Shown piece by piece: positions 46,270 through 54,321 of a DNA stretch of 64,000 nt. Within the stretch, counting starts at the first letter, position 1. Each line of letters begins with the position of its first letter. The DNA is from an uncultured Eubacteriales bacterium (lineage in GTDB: Bacteria > Bacillota > Clostridia > Oscillospirales > Acutalibacteraceae): positions 1 to 64,000 of the forward strand of contig CATONX010000004.1 in assembly GCA_951801675.1 (NCBI GenBank), in the 5' to 3' direction. The notes under the pieces were generated by a model. The model did not search any database. It saw only the letters and a program-made list of their open reading frames with translations, and had not been told where the DNA came from. A program made the position numbers and the translations under genes.

Positions 46270-46605
46270 TTATTCCGCTTCCCTGAGCACGAGGGTCACG
46301 TGGGATGTCTTCTTCTGAATCTGAAAGCCACGTCCGTGCGGACCGGGACGCAGGCGCTTGAGGATCGGGCCGGGGCACACATAGCACTCGGCGATGTAGA
46401 GCCTCGAAACGTCCATATGATGGTTGTTCTCCGCATTCGCAACGGCCGACTTGAGCAGCTTCTCGAGATACTCGCAGGCGGCCTTGGGGGTATATTTCAG
46501 AATGGCCGCGGCGGTTTCTGCGTCCTTACCGCGGATCAAATCCAAAACAATTTTCACCTTGCGGGGTGAAATACGGGCATATTTCAGGTTTGCCCTTGCT
46601 TCCAT
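46270..46605 (-). CDS. rplV: Ribosomal protein L22
   Basis: A 111-residue exit-tunnel protein: [20 protein letters not shown] and [27 protein letters not shown] 46605 lies seven bases behind AAAGGAG; the GTG at 46614 falls inside that site and is rejected. Confidence 0.96.
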   Translation of the reverse strand: MEARANLKYARISPRKVKIVLDLIRGKDAETAAAILKYTPKAACEYLEKLLKSAVANAENNHHMDVSRLYIAECYVCPGPILKRLRPGPHGRGFQIQKKTSHVTLVLREAE

Positions 46606-46629
46606 ACCGTACACTCCTTTCGGCCGCTA

Positions 46630-46911
46630 TTACTTGCCGTTATTGGACGTCTTGGAGCCAGCATGGCCCTTGAAGGTCCGTGTTGGCGCGAACTCGCCCA
46701 GCTTATGGCCAACCATATCTTCGGTCACATAGACCGGAACATGCTTTCTGCCGTCGTGAACAGCAAAGGTGTGGCCGACAAAATCCGGGAAAATGGTGGA
46801 AGAGCGGCTCCAGGTCTTCAGGATGCGCTTCTCGCCATTTTTGTTCATTTCTTCAACCCTCTTGAGCAGCACCGGCTGCACGTAAGGGCCTTTCTTCACG
46901 CTTCTACCCAT
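46630..46911 (-). CDS. rpsS: Ribosomal protein S19
   Basis: A 93-residue protein: [40 protein letters not shown] and [12 protein letters not shown]. Confidence 0.97.
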   Translation of the reverse strand: MGRSVKKGPYVQPVLLKRVEEMNKNGEKRILKTWSRSSTIFPDFVGHTFAVHDGRKHVPVYVTEDMVGHKLGEFAPTRTFKGHAGSKTSNNGK

Positions 46912-46936
46912 GAGTTCTTAGTCTCCTTTCCACACC

Positions 46937-47770
46937 TTACTTGCCGCCGCGACGTTTGACGATCATCTTATCGGAGCGGTTGTGCTTCGCGCGGGTCTTG
47001 TAACCGAGGGCAGGCTTACCCCACGGGGTAACAGGACCAGGACGGCCCACCGGGGACTTGCCTTCACCACCGCCGTGCGGATGGTCGCAGGGGTTCATGA
47101 CGGAACCGCGCACCGTCGGACGCCAGCCCATGTGACGCTTGCGGCCGGCCTTACCAACCTTGACGTTCTCATGGTCGACGTTTCCGACCTGGCCGATGGT
47201 GGCCATGCACTGAACGGAAACGTTGCGAAGCTCGCCGGAGGGCAGACGAAGGAGCGCGTAAGCGCCTTCCTTTGCCATCAGCTGGGCCATGTTGCCGGCC
47301 GAGCGGGCAAGCTGCGCACCCTTGCCGGGATAAAGCTCCACGTTGTGGACAAAGGTACCAACCGGGATGTTGACGAGAGGCAGGGCGTTGCCGGGCTTAA
47401 TGTCCGCAGACGCGCCGGAAACCACCGTGTCGCCCACCTTCAGGCCGTTGGCCGCGATGATGTAGCGCTTCTCGCCGTCCTCGTACTGCACCAGCGCGAT
47501 GTGAGCGGAACGGTTGGGATCGTACTCAATGGTGAGAACGGTCGCCGGCATGTCCAGCTTGTTGCGCTTGAAGTCGATGATGCGGTACTTGCGGCGGTTG
47601 CCGCCGCCGCGATGGCGGACAGTGATGCGGCCGTAGCTGTTGCGGCCGGAAGTATTCTTCAGGGGAGCCAACAGGCTCTTTTCAGGGCTGACCTTGGAAA
47701 GGCCGGCATAATCGGTAACCGACATGTTGCGTCTTGCATTGGTCGTCGGCTTAAAAACCTTGATAGACAT
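46937..47770 (-). CDS. rplB: Ribosomal protein L2
   Basis: A 277-residue peptidyl-transferase-centre protein: [34 protein letters not shown], and the C-terminal [21 protein letters not shown]. Confidence 0.98.
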   Translation of the reverse strand: MSIKVFKPTTNARRNMSVTDYAGLSKVSPEKSLLAPLKNTSGRNSYGRITVRHRGGGNRRKYRIIDFKRNKLDMPATVLTIEYDPNRSAHIALVQYEDGEKRYIIAANGLKVGDTVVSGASADIKPGNALPLVNIPVGTFVHNVELYPGKGAQLARSAGNMAQLMAKEGAYALLRLPSGELRNVSVQCMATIGQVGNVDHENVKVGKAGRKRHMGWRPTVRGSVMNPCDHPHGGGEGKSPVGRPGPVTPWGKPALGYKTRAKHNRSDKMIVKRRGGK

Positions 47771-47869
47771 GTTGGAATCTCACACTCCTCATATTGGCTT
47801 TGCGGGGCTGTCTGTTCCCCATACGTTGCCGGTTCGCAGGCGAAAAAGCCTGCGTCAAACCATCGAAAT

Positions 47870-48163
47870 TTAGAACATGCCCTCGAAGAAGGGAATCGGC
47901 TTGGAGCTCTTCTTGAGCGTGACGATGGCCTTTTTCCATGAGGGGGTGTAGCCCTCGAAACGGCCCTGCCGTCTCATCTTGCCGCGGACATTGATGGTGT
48001 TGACCTTGTCGACCTTCACGTCGAAGGCGCTCTCCACGGCCTTGGCAATTTCGATCTTATTGGCGTCCTTCGCAACCGCGAAGGTGTACCGCATATTGGG
48101 GATGCCCGCCATGCTCTTTTCGGTGATGATGGGGCGGATTATGATATCATGCGCGTTCGTCAT
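47870..48163 (-). CDS. rplW: Ribosomal protein L23
   Basis: A 97-residue exit-site protein where SRP and trigger factor dock: [37 protein letters not shown] 99-base spacer before rplB is the longest gap in this part of the operon and holds nothing I recognise. Confidence 0.97.
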   Translation of the reverse strand: MTNAHDIIIRPIITEKSMAGIPNMRYTFAVAKDANKIEIAKAVESAFDVKVDKVNTINVRGKMRRQGRFEGYTPSWKKAIVTLKKSSKPIPFFEGMF

Positions 48164-48786
48164 TACGCATACACCTCCTCGAGCTGCGTTACGGCGCCCT
48201 TGGCGACAATCAGCTTGTCGCAGTTGAGAATGTCGTAAACGTTGAGGGTATTGACCAGAGCGGTCTTGACACCCGGGATGTTACGGGCGGACTTGATGAC
48301 CTTTTCATCCTTTTCCGGCATGACGATCAGGGCCTTTTTGCCGGCTTCCAGCTTGGAAAGCATGTCAACGACCGTTTTCGTCTTGATTTCTTCCAGAGCG
48401 ATGGAATCCACCACCACAAACTCATTGTCCTGCACCTTGGAAGAGAATGCGGACTTCATGGCCAGGCGGCGAACCTTCTTGTTCATGCTCAGGCGGTAGT
48501 CACGGGGCTTGGGAGCAAAAACGATACCGCCGTGTCTCCACTGGGGAGCGCGGGTGGAACCCTGACGTGCGCGGCCGGTGCCCTTCTGTCTCCACGGCTT
48601 TTTGCCGCCGCCGGAAACTTCGGCGCGGGTCAGCGCCGACTGGGTGCCCTGGCGCTGGTTGGCCAGGTAATTGACCACGGCCAGATGCATCACGTGCTTG
48701 TTGGGCTCGATTCCGAAAACGCCTTCGGAAAGCTCCATCTCGCCGACAGACTTGCCTGCCATATCGAATACTGAAACCTTAGGCAT
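48163..48786 (-). CDS. rplD: Ribosomal protein L4
   Basis: A 207-residue protein: [53 protein letters not shown]. In some bacteria L4 represses its own operon; the leader of this operon has an attenuator-like hairpin. Confidence 0.97.
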   Translation of the reverse strand: MPKVSVFDMAGKSVGEMELSEGVFGIEPNKHVMHLAVVNYLANQRQGTQSALTRAEVSGGGKKPWRQKGTGRARQGSTRAPQWRHGGIVFAPKPRDYRLSMNKKVRRLAMKSAFSSKVQDNEFVVVDSIALEEIKTKTVVDMLSKLEAGKKALIVMPEKDEKVIKSARNIPGVKTALVNTLNVYDILNCDKLIVAKGAVTQLEEVYA

Positions 48787-48803
48787 TGTGTTTCCTCCTT
48801 CCC

Positions 48804-49439
48804 TTACGCGTTCTTCACGCTGTCGCGGATGACGACGATTCCGCCCTTGGGGCCGGGAATCGCGCCCTTGATGGCGATGAGGTTATTTTCCGCATCCACC
48901 TTCACGACATCGAGATTCTGAACGGTGACTCGCTCGGCGCCCAGATGGCCCGGGAGCTTTTTGCCCTTGAACACGCGGGACGGGGAGCTACACGCGCCGT
49001 TGGAACCAGCGTGGCGGGCGACAGGGCCGGTACCGTGGGTTTCCTTCAGGCGATGGAAGTTCCAGCGCTTGATGGTGCCCGCATAGCCCTTACCTTTGGA
49101 AATACCGGTGACGTCGATGCGATCGCCGGCCGCAAACACGTCCGCTTTCACAATGTCGCCGATGTTCATGTCGTCAGCGCTGTCGAACTTGAATTCGCGC
49201 AGGTGACGCTTGGGCGCCACGTCCGCCTTGCCGAAATGGCCCTTAAGCGGCTTCGTGACGTTCTTGTCCTTGATGTCGCCGTAGCCGAGCTGGACTGCGA
49301 CATAGCCGTCGTTTTCGACGGTCTTCTTCTGGACCACTGCACATGGGCCGGCCTCCACGACGGTGACGGGAACTACGTTGCCCTTCTCGTCGAAGACCTG
49401 CGTCATGCCCAGCTTCTTGCCGATGATACCTTTTTGCAT
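48804..49439 (-). CDS. rplC: Ribosomal protein L3
   Basis: A 211-residue protein: [20 protein letters not shown] start, the [26 protein letters not shown] stretch (in two parts) and [17 protein letters not shown] end. Confidence 0.97.
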   Translation of the reverse strand: MQKGIIGKKLGMTQVFDEKGNVVPVTVVEAGPCAVVQKKTVENDGYVAVQLGYGDIKDKNVTKPLKGHFGKADVAPKRHLREFKFDSADDMNIGDIVKADVFAAGDRIDVTGISKGKGYAGTIKRWNFHRLKETHGTGPVARHAGSNGACSSPSRVFKGKKLPGHLGAERVTVQNLDVVKVDAENNLIAIKGAIPGPKGGIVVIRDSVKNA

Positions 49440-49515
49440 GGTATGATCCTCCTTCGGTTATTGGTCGGGAAACCCCGACGTGACCTCGTCCGTGCGAATC
49501 GGCGGATTCAGTGGG

Positions 49516-49827
49516 TTAAAGCTGAATCTCGATTTCGACGCCGGCGGGGAGTTCAAGGCCGGTTAAGGCCTCAACTGTCTTGTTGCTGGGTCTGAGGATG
49601 TCGATCAAGCGCTTGTGGGTACGCATCTCGAACTGCTCACGGCTGTCCTTGTACTTATGGACCGCGCGCAGGATGGTCACCACCTGCTTGTCAGTAGGGA
49701 GCGGCACGGGGCCAGAGACCCGAGCGCCGGTGCGTTTTGCGGTTTCGACAATCTTCTCCGCCGACTGATCGACGAGCTGATGATCGTAACCTTTGAGCCT
49801 GATTCTGATTTTTTCCTTGACTGCCAC
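49516..49827 (-). CDS. rpsJ: Ribosomal protein S10
   Basis: A 103-residue protein that opens the operon and is also the NusG/NusB-linked antitermination factor Nus[34 protein letters not shown] and [32 protein letters not shown] precedes the ATG. rpsL, rpsG, fusA and tuf are not upstream. Confidence 0.97.
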   Translation of the reverse strand: MAVKEKIRIRLKGYDHQLVDQSAEKIVETAKRTGARVSGPVPLPTDKQVVTILRAVHKYKDSREQFEMRTHKRLIDILRPSNKTVEALTGLELPAGVEIEIQL

Positions 49828-49907
49828 GGAAAGTCGCCTCCTTTTACTAGTTGGCGGGCGGCGTTAAAAACGTTCTACGCCTCCGGGTGTTTCGTCCCCG
49901 GACATTG

Positions 49908-49942
49908 AAAAAGCCGGACAAACTGCGCGCAGTTTTATCCGG
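49908..49942 (-). terminator. Attenuator-like hairpin in the S10 operon leader
   Basis: On the minus strand a stem of about 14 bp (CCGGAT...TGTCCGG, tip GCGC) is followed by CTTTTTC, the form of an intrinsic terminator. It lies about 80 bases before rpsJ and downstream of the predicted promoter, so it would end leader transcripts unless read through. Confidence 0.6.
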
Positions 49943-50113
49943 GGTTCCGTTTTGTAACGTCATAAGGGCACAAACGCCGCGGAAAAGCCGCGCCGCTTCA
50001 AAACAGTGCCGTATCATTTCGCCCGGTTTAAAATCGGACATACTCCGCGGAAAAACCGGCCTACCGGCCGCAACCTCCCGCATCATCGCATATCTGTGCA
50101 GTCACGCTCGATT

Positions 50114-50142
50114 ATAATACCATAATTCAGGGGCGAATGCAA
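50114..50142 (-). promoter_or_regulatory. Probable promoter of the S10 operon
   Basis: On the minus strand TTGCAT (50142-50137) and TATTAT (50119-50114), 17 bases apart with TGG before the -10, give an extended -10 promoter and a leader of about 280 bases before rpsJ. Confidence 0.55.
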
Positions 50143-50268
50143 GAAAAAATTTCGGCATTTCGCGAAAATTTTTCGGAGAAAATTTAGGTATTCGTCACAT
50201 ATTCCGCAAGGAGCTGTTTTATACTAATTATAAAGGAAATCGGGTCGGATTGCACGACAAATTTCCGC

Positions 50269-50297
50269 TTGCCCAAATGAAAGCGGACTTTTATAAT
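50269..50297 (+). promoter_or_regulatory. Promoter of the SGNH hydrolase gene
   Basis: TTGCCC and TATAAT with a 17-base spacer, about 40 bases before the ATG. Confidence 0.6.
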
Positions 50298-50336
50298 AAA
50301 GGAAAGCATCACCCGTCTGTAAAAGGAGAAACGCTT

Positions 50337-51056
50337 ATGAACGTGGTACGACGCATTCAGATTTACGGGGACTCCATTATGAAAGGAATCCTCCTCGACC
50401 ACAAGAACAGCCGCTATTATCCCCAGCCGCCCCATAACCTAAATGCCTTTAAAGAGGAGTTCGCGCTGGATATCCTCAACAAATCCAAGTTCGGCTGCAC
50501 CATTGGCAAAGGCTACCAGCAGCTTTGCCGCCAGCTGGAGCGCGGGCTCGACTGCGACATGGTGCTTTTGGAATACGGCGGCAACGACTGCGATTATGAC
50601 TGGGACAAGGTTTCCGCCGCGCCTGAGGCGGACCATCAGCCCCATACGCCCCTCAAAGAGTTCGTGGCGACCTACCGGCGGATGCTTACAAAGCTCAAAG
50701 AGCACGCCGTGACGCCTATCCTCATGTCCCTGCCCCCCATCGACGCGGAAAAATACCTCAGCTGGATCACCCGCACGGGCTTAAGCCGGGAGAATATTCT
50801 CAAGTGGCTGGGAGACACCCAGATGATCTACCGCTTCCAGGAGCTTTACTCCCACACCGTCATGAAGCTGGCCTACGAGACGAAGAGCCTGTTTGTGGAC
50901 GTGCGGACTGCCTTCTTAGACAAACACAACTACAAAGACCTTCTTTGCGACGACGGCATTCATCCCAACGAAGAGGGGCATCAGCTCATCAAGCAGGTGT
51001 TCTCCAAGTTTGCCGACGCGTATTTAAATGGCCGGCCCCAGATCGTGCTGGGGTAA
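50337..51056 (+). CDS. SGNH/GDSL-family hydrolase
   Basis: A 239-residue esterase-like protein. The catalytic Ser13 lies in IYGDSIMKG, the oxyanion Asn83 in EYGGND, and the Asp-x-x-His pair in DDGIHPNEEGH near 206-209. There is no signal peptide, so it is probably cytoplasmic. Substrates could be acylated sugars or lipids and cannot be read from the sequence. ATG 50337 follows AAAAGGAGAA; the longer open frame has no site. Confidence 0.87.
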   Translation: MNVVRRIQIYGDSIMKGILLDHKNSRYYPQPPHNLNAFKEEFALDILNKSKFGCTIGKGYQQLCRQLERGLDCDMVLLEYGGNDCDYDWDKVSAAPEADHQPHTPLKEFVATYRRMLTKLKEHAVTPILMSLPPIDAEKYLSWITRTGLSRENILKWLGDTQMIYRFQELYSHTVMKLAYETKSLFVDVRTAFLDKHNYKDLLCDDGIHPNEEGHQLIKQVFSKFADAYLNGRPQIVLG

Positions 51057-51070
51057 GCCCTCCTGATCGA

Positions 51071-51109
51071 AACCGCCCGGCAGCCAAATTGGCTGCCGGG
51101 CGGTTTTTC
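51071..51109. terminator. Terminator between the SGNH gene and the decarboxylase gamma gene
   Basis: A 15-bp perfect stem (AACCGCCCGGCAGCC) with loop AAATT, then TTTCT on the plus strand. It may also end the converging decarboxylase operon. Confidence 0.8.
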
Positions 51110-51119
51110 TGTCTTTTTC

Positions 51120-51293
51120 CTATTTGGACGACGATCCGTCGTTCTTTTCCTTGGGTTTGGTCACCACGTTTAACACGGCGATGATCGCCATAATCAGGGC
51201 CATGACCACCAGGATGCCCAGCATTCCCAGCCCCATCAGCTTCAATGAATTCCAAAAATCCGCCATATTGATGGCCCAAAGCAGTTGCAGCAT
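51120..51293 (-). CDS. Sodium-pump decarboxylase gamma subunit (OadG-like)
   Basis: A 57-residue protein with one membrane helix (about 21-43, LGMLGILVVMALIMAIIAVLN) and a charged, serine-rich C-terminal tail, the layout of the gamma subunit that holds the decarboxylase complex together. GAGAGGGGATAG precedes the ATG. It lies 18 bases behind the beta-subunit gene. Confidence 0.75.
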   Translation of the reverse strand: MLQLLWAINMADFWNSLKLMGLGMLGILVVMALIMAIIAVLNVVTKPKEKNDGSSSK

Positions 51294-51311
51294 CGTGTTC
51301 TATCCCCTCTC

Positions 51312-52472
51312 TTACAGCATGCCCGGCACCAGCGCCAGAATGATGCCGCCGGCGATGACCGAACCGATCTGACCGGATACGTTGGCGCCCACCGCGTGCA
51401 TCAGCAGGTGGTTTTGATTGTCTTCCTTGAGCGCCATCTTCTGCACCACCCGCGCGGACATGGGAAAGGCCGAAATGCCCGCCGCGCCGATCATGGGATT
51501 GATCTTCTTATCCTTCTTTAAGAACAGGTTCATAAACTTGGCAAAGAGGACGCCGCCGATGGTGTCGATCATAAAAGCAACCAAACCCAGCACCAAAATA
51601 ATCAGGGTTTCGATGGTTACGAAGTTCTCCGCCGTCATCTTGAAGGCGATGGTGATCCCTAAGAAAATCGTGATCAGGTTGGCAAGGACGCTTTGGGCGG
51701 TCTGGGCAAGGCTGTCAAGCCGCAGGCACTCCCGCAAGAGGTTTCCGAACATCAAAAGCCCAACAAGCCCCACCGACGCGGGCGCGATCAGGCCGGCCAC
51801 CACCGTCACCAGAATCGGGAACAAAATCCGCGTGGTCCGGGAGACCGACTTGGGGTTATAAGGCATGCGGATGCACCGTTCCTTTTTGGTGGTCACCAGC
51901 TTGATGCAGAAGGGCTGGATGATGGGGACCAGCGCCATGTAGGAATAGGCGGCCACCGCGATGGCGCCCAGGTAGTTGCTCTTAAAGATATTGGCCACCA
52001 GAATGGAGGTGGGGCCGTCCGCCGCGCCGATGATGCCGATGGATGCGGCGTCGCGCAGATCAAACCCGAACACCACCGCCAGCATGACCGTAAAGAAAAT
52101 GCCGAACTGAGCGGCGCCGCCGAACAGCATGACCTTGGGATTGCTCAGAAGCGGGCCAAAGTCGATCATGGCCCCGATGCCCACGAAGAGCAGAAGCGGC
52201 AGCGCCTCGGACGCTTCGATTCCCACTTCGTAAAGCCACTGGACGATGCCCTTGACCTCGCCCACGCCCGCCATGGTCTGGTCGAGCACGCCGGACAGCG
52301 GGAGATTTACCAAAATCGCCCCAAAGCCCATGGGCATCAGCAGTGCCGGTTCAAAGTTTTTCGCCAGCGCCAGATAAATCAGCAGCGCGCCGATGACGTA
52401 CATGACCACCTGCTGCCAGCCGATGGAAAGGATTCCGTTCCATAAAAAATCAAAGCTTTGCAGCCATTCCAA
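51312..52472 (-). CDS. Sodium ion-translocating decarboxylase beta subunit
   Basis: A 386-residue membrane carboxybiotin decarboxylase that couples CO2 release to outward sodium transport. About nine to ten helices; the key segments are FVGIGAMIDFGPLL, IGIIGAADGPTSI (about 148-160, with the essential Asp) and ISAFPMSARVVQKM..NHLLMHAVGANVSGQIGSV. It starts with TTG behind GGGGTAG. The alpha (carboxytransferase) and biotin-carrier genes are not in the window, so the acid decarboxylated, whether oxaloacetate, methylmalonyl-CoA or glutaconyl-CoA, cannot be decided. Confidence 0.92.
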   Translation of the reverse strand: MEWLQSFDFLWNGILSIGWQQVVMYVIGALLIYLALAKNFEPALLMPMGFGAILVNLPLSGVLDQTMAGVGEVKGIVQWLYEVGIEASEALPLLLFVGIGAMIDFGPLLSNPKVMLFGGAAQFGIFFTVMLAVVFGFDLRDAASIGIIGAADGPTSILVANIFKSNYLGAIAVAAYSYMALVPIIQPFCIKLVTTKKERCIRMPYNPKSVSRTTRILFPILVTVVAGLIAPASVGLVGLLMFGNLLRECLRLDSLAQTAQSVLANLITIFLGITIAFKMTAENFVTIETLIILVLGLVAFMIDTIGGVLFAKFMNLFLKKDKKINPMIGAAGISAFPMSARVVQKMALKEDNQNHLLMHAVGANVSGQIGSVIAGGIILALVPGML

Positions 52473-52616
52473 TGTTTCTACCCCATTTCTGCTTGATCCG
52501 GCGGTTTGCCGGTTTGCTGTTTTCCTTTGCCCCTTCGCAAAAGGCGGCGGTATTCTATTAGTATAGACGGCGCTTCCAGATTCTATTTGGTTTTCTTCCT
52601 CAAAAAGAACGAAAAA

Positions 52617-53471
52617 TCAGGCGCCTCGGGAAAGGAGCGCCTCGATTTCCCTGAGCTTAGCCTCCCCGTCGGCGTAGCCCCGGTCGGCCAGGTCGTTTAG
52701 CACCTTGGGGTTCTTTTCATAGGTACTCACCACCATAGAAGCGGGCGGCTGGATGACCACCGCCTTACCTTCCTCCTCCAGCCTGCGGCAGAGCCGCACC
52801 TGGTCGTTATAAATCCCGTTGGAACGGGAAAGGGCCTCCACCAGTTTCGGAAACCGGCCGTAGACCGACTTGATCATCCCCAGCGGATAACCAATCTTTT
52901 TCTCATGGCTCAGATGTTTCGTAAGCACGATGACGTTGAGGGCATTGCCATCCTCCATGGATTTCTCCACCGGGATCGGGCAGACGCAGGCCCCGTCCAG
53001 AAGCGGACGTCCTTCGTACTCCACCACCTTCGATACAAACGGCACCGAGCAGGAGGCTGCCAGCACATCGGTGCGGCCGGGGCCGATGTGTTCCTTCCCG
53101 TACCAGACCTCTTCGCCGGTGGCGCAGTCGGTAGCGCCCGTCAGCATGGTGGCGGGCGAACGGTGCAGCCCGTCGTAATCGATAAGCGCATGTTCGGCGG
53201 CAATCTGGTTAAAAATAAAATCGTAGCCGAACAGAGAACCGGTAATCATCATGTTCTGCACGCTCAAAAGACGGGGATCCTGGGAATAATCCACCAGCAC
53301 CCGGCGGGTGCGCCCCGGCTGCCCCGACACAAACGCGGTGGCGTTGAGCGCGCCGGCGGAAACTCCGATGACATAAGGAAATGCAATGTTGTGATCCGCA
53401 AAGGCTTCCAGCACGCCGGCGGTATATGCGCCGCGCATGCCGCCGCCCTCCAAAACCAGGCCCACAGACAT
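52617..53471 (-). CDS. Patatin-like phospholipase
   Basis: A 284-residue hydrolase with oxyanion loop GGGMRGAY (9-16), nucleophile Ser38 in GVSAG and the catalytic Asp in LLDGACVCP. This is the YjjU/RssA-like group of cytoplasmic patatins, acting on phospholipids or similar esters. ATG 53471 follows AAGGAGG; the twelve upstream codons are unsupported. Confidence 0.9.
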   Translation of the reverse strand: MSVGLVLEGGGMRGAYTAGVLEAFADHNIAFPYVIGVSAGALNATAFVSGQPGRTRRVLVDYSQDPRLLSVQNMMITGSLFGYDFIFNQIAAEHALIDYDGLHRSPATMLTGATDCATGEEVWYGKEHIGPGRTDVLAASCSVPFVSKVVEYEGRPLLDGACVCPIPVEKSMEDGNALNVIVLTKHLSHEKKIGYPLGMIKSVYGRFPKLVEALSRSNGIYNDQVRLCRRLEEEGKAVVIQPPASMVVSTYEKNPKVLNDLADRGYADGEAKLREIEALLSRGA

Positions 53472-53620
53472 ACGGCATCCTCCTTGCATTTTATTCAATG
53501 GAACCAAGGTAAATTATACACTTTTTTATAGGAAACGCAATCCAAAGGAATCCGAAAACAGGTTTTTGAAACCGGCGATTGTCGTGAAGTTGAAAAAAGA
53601 AAAGAAATTTGGAAATTCTC

Positions 53621-53650
53621 TTGACAAAGCATAACCAAGCATATTATAAT
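53621..53650 (+). promoter_or_regulatory. Strong promoter of the tRNA cluster
   Basis: TTGACA and TATAAT, both consensus, with an 18-base spacer, 30 bases before tRNA-Met. Confidence 0.8.
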
Positions 53651-53680
53651 GTTACTCGCCCCTTGCGGGGACATGCATTT

Positions 53681-53757
53681 GGCGGCATAGCTCAGTTGGC
53701 TAGAGCATGCGGTTCATACCCGCAGTGTCGTTGGTTCAACTCCAACTGCCGCTACCA
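53681..53757 (+). tRNA. tRNA-Met (CAT), elongator type
   Basis: A 77-base tRNA with all four arms and an encoded CCA. Anticodon CAT at 53715-53717, T loop TTCAACT. The body resembles elongator rather than initiator tRNA-Met. Confidence 0.92.
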
Positions 53758-53758
53758 T

Positions 53759-53807
53759 AATACGGACTTTTCCCCGGACAAGTCGAGTAAAAGTCCGTAT
53801 TTTATTT
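53759..53807 (+). terminator. Terminator between tRNA-Met and tRNA-Glu
   Basis: AATACGGACTTTT pairs with AAAAGTCCGTATT around a 17-base loop, followed by TTATTT. The downstream tRNAs may rely on read-through or RNA processing. Confidence 0.65.
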
Positions 53808-53882
53808 GGCGCGTTGGTCAAGCGGTTAAGACACGGCCCTTTCACGGCTGTAACAGGGGTTCGATTCCCCTACGCGTCACCA
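53808..53882 (+). tRNA. tRNA-Glu (TTC)
   Basis: A 75-base tRNA with encoded CCA; anticodon TTC at 53841-53843, acceptor GGCGCGT / ACGCGTC. Confidence 0.92.
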
Positions 53883-53935
53883 GATTTGCGAGAGGCCGGC
53901 TGTTCCGGCTGGCCTTCGCTGATCTTCTTTCTTTT

Positions 53936-54012
53936 GGACGCATAGCTCAGCTGGTTAGAGCGCCTGCTTCACACGCAGGAGGTCAGCGGTTCGAGTCCGT
54001 TTGCGTCCACCA
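53936..54012 (+). tRNA. tRNA-Val (CAC)
   Basis: A 77-base tRNA with encoded CCA; anticodon CAC at 53970-53972 in CCTGC-TTCACAC-GCAGG, acceptor GGACGCA / TGCGTCC. Confidence 0.92.
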
Positions 54013-54016
54013 AGGG

Positions 54017-54045
54017 GCCGCGCACCATATGGTGCGCGGCTTTTT
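54017..54045 (+). terminator. Terminator of the tRNA cluster
   Basis: GCCGCGCACC / GGTGCGCGGC with loop ATAT, then TTTTTC. Confidence 0.88.
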
Positions 54046-54228
54046 CTTGTCTCTGCGGCCCTAGCAGGGCATCCGGATTATGGTTATGGCAAAGAAACGG
54101 GTGCTTTAAACGTTTGTCCGTATAAATAAGCTGGGAAGCCGCCGTATTGCAGCTGCCGCCGGCTTTTCGCCGCCATCTGCGAAGCCGGAGCCATACCACA
54201 ACGCGGACGATGTCATCAAGTTTTTCTC

Positions 54229-54268
54229 CGTCCGGCCACGAAGCCGCCATTTCGTGGCCGGACGTTTT
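54229..54268 (+). terminator. Hairpin in the leader of the TetM-like gene, possible attenuator
   Basis: A perfect 14-bp stem (CGTCCGGCCACGAA) with an 8-base loop is followed by TTTT, about 50 bases before the start codon. The stretch 54046-54228 has no gene I recognise, so this may be a regulatory leader, as known for tet(M), or the end of an unrelated transcript. Confidence 0.5.
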
Positions 54269-54321
54269 GGTATACCCGCAAAAAAGCGGCGATTTTTACT
54301 TGGAAGGCAGGTGTCTAGGAT

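Noticed and set aside
46982..47941. 319-codon plus-strand frame across rplB and rplW
   Set aside because: Antisense to two certain ribosomal protein genes with no recognisable sequence.
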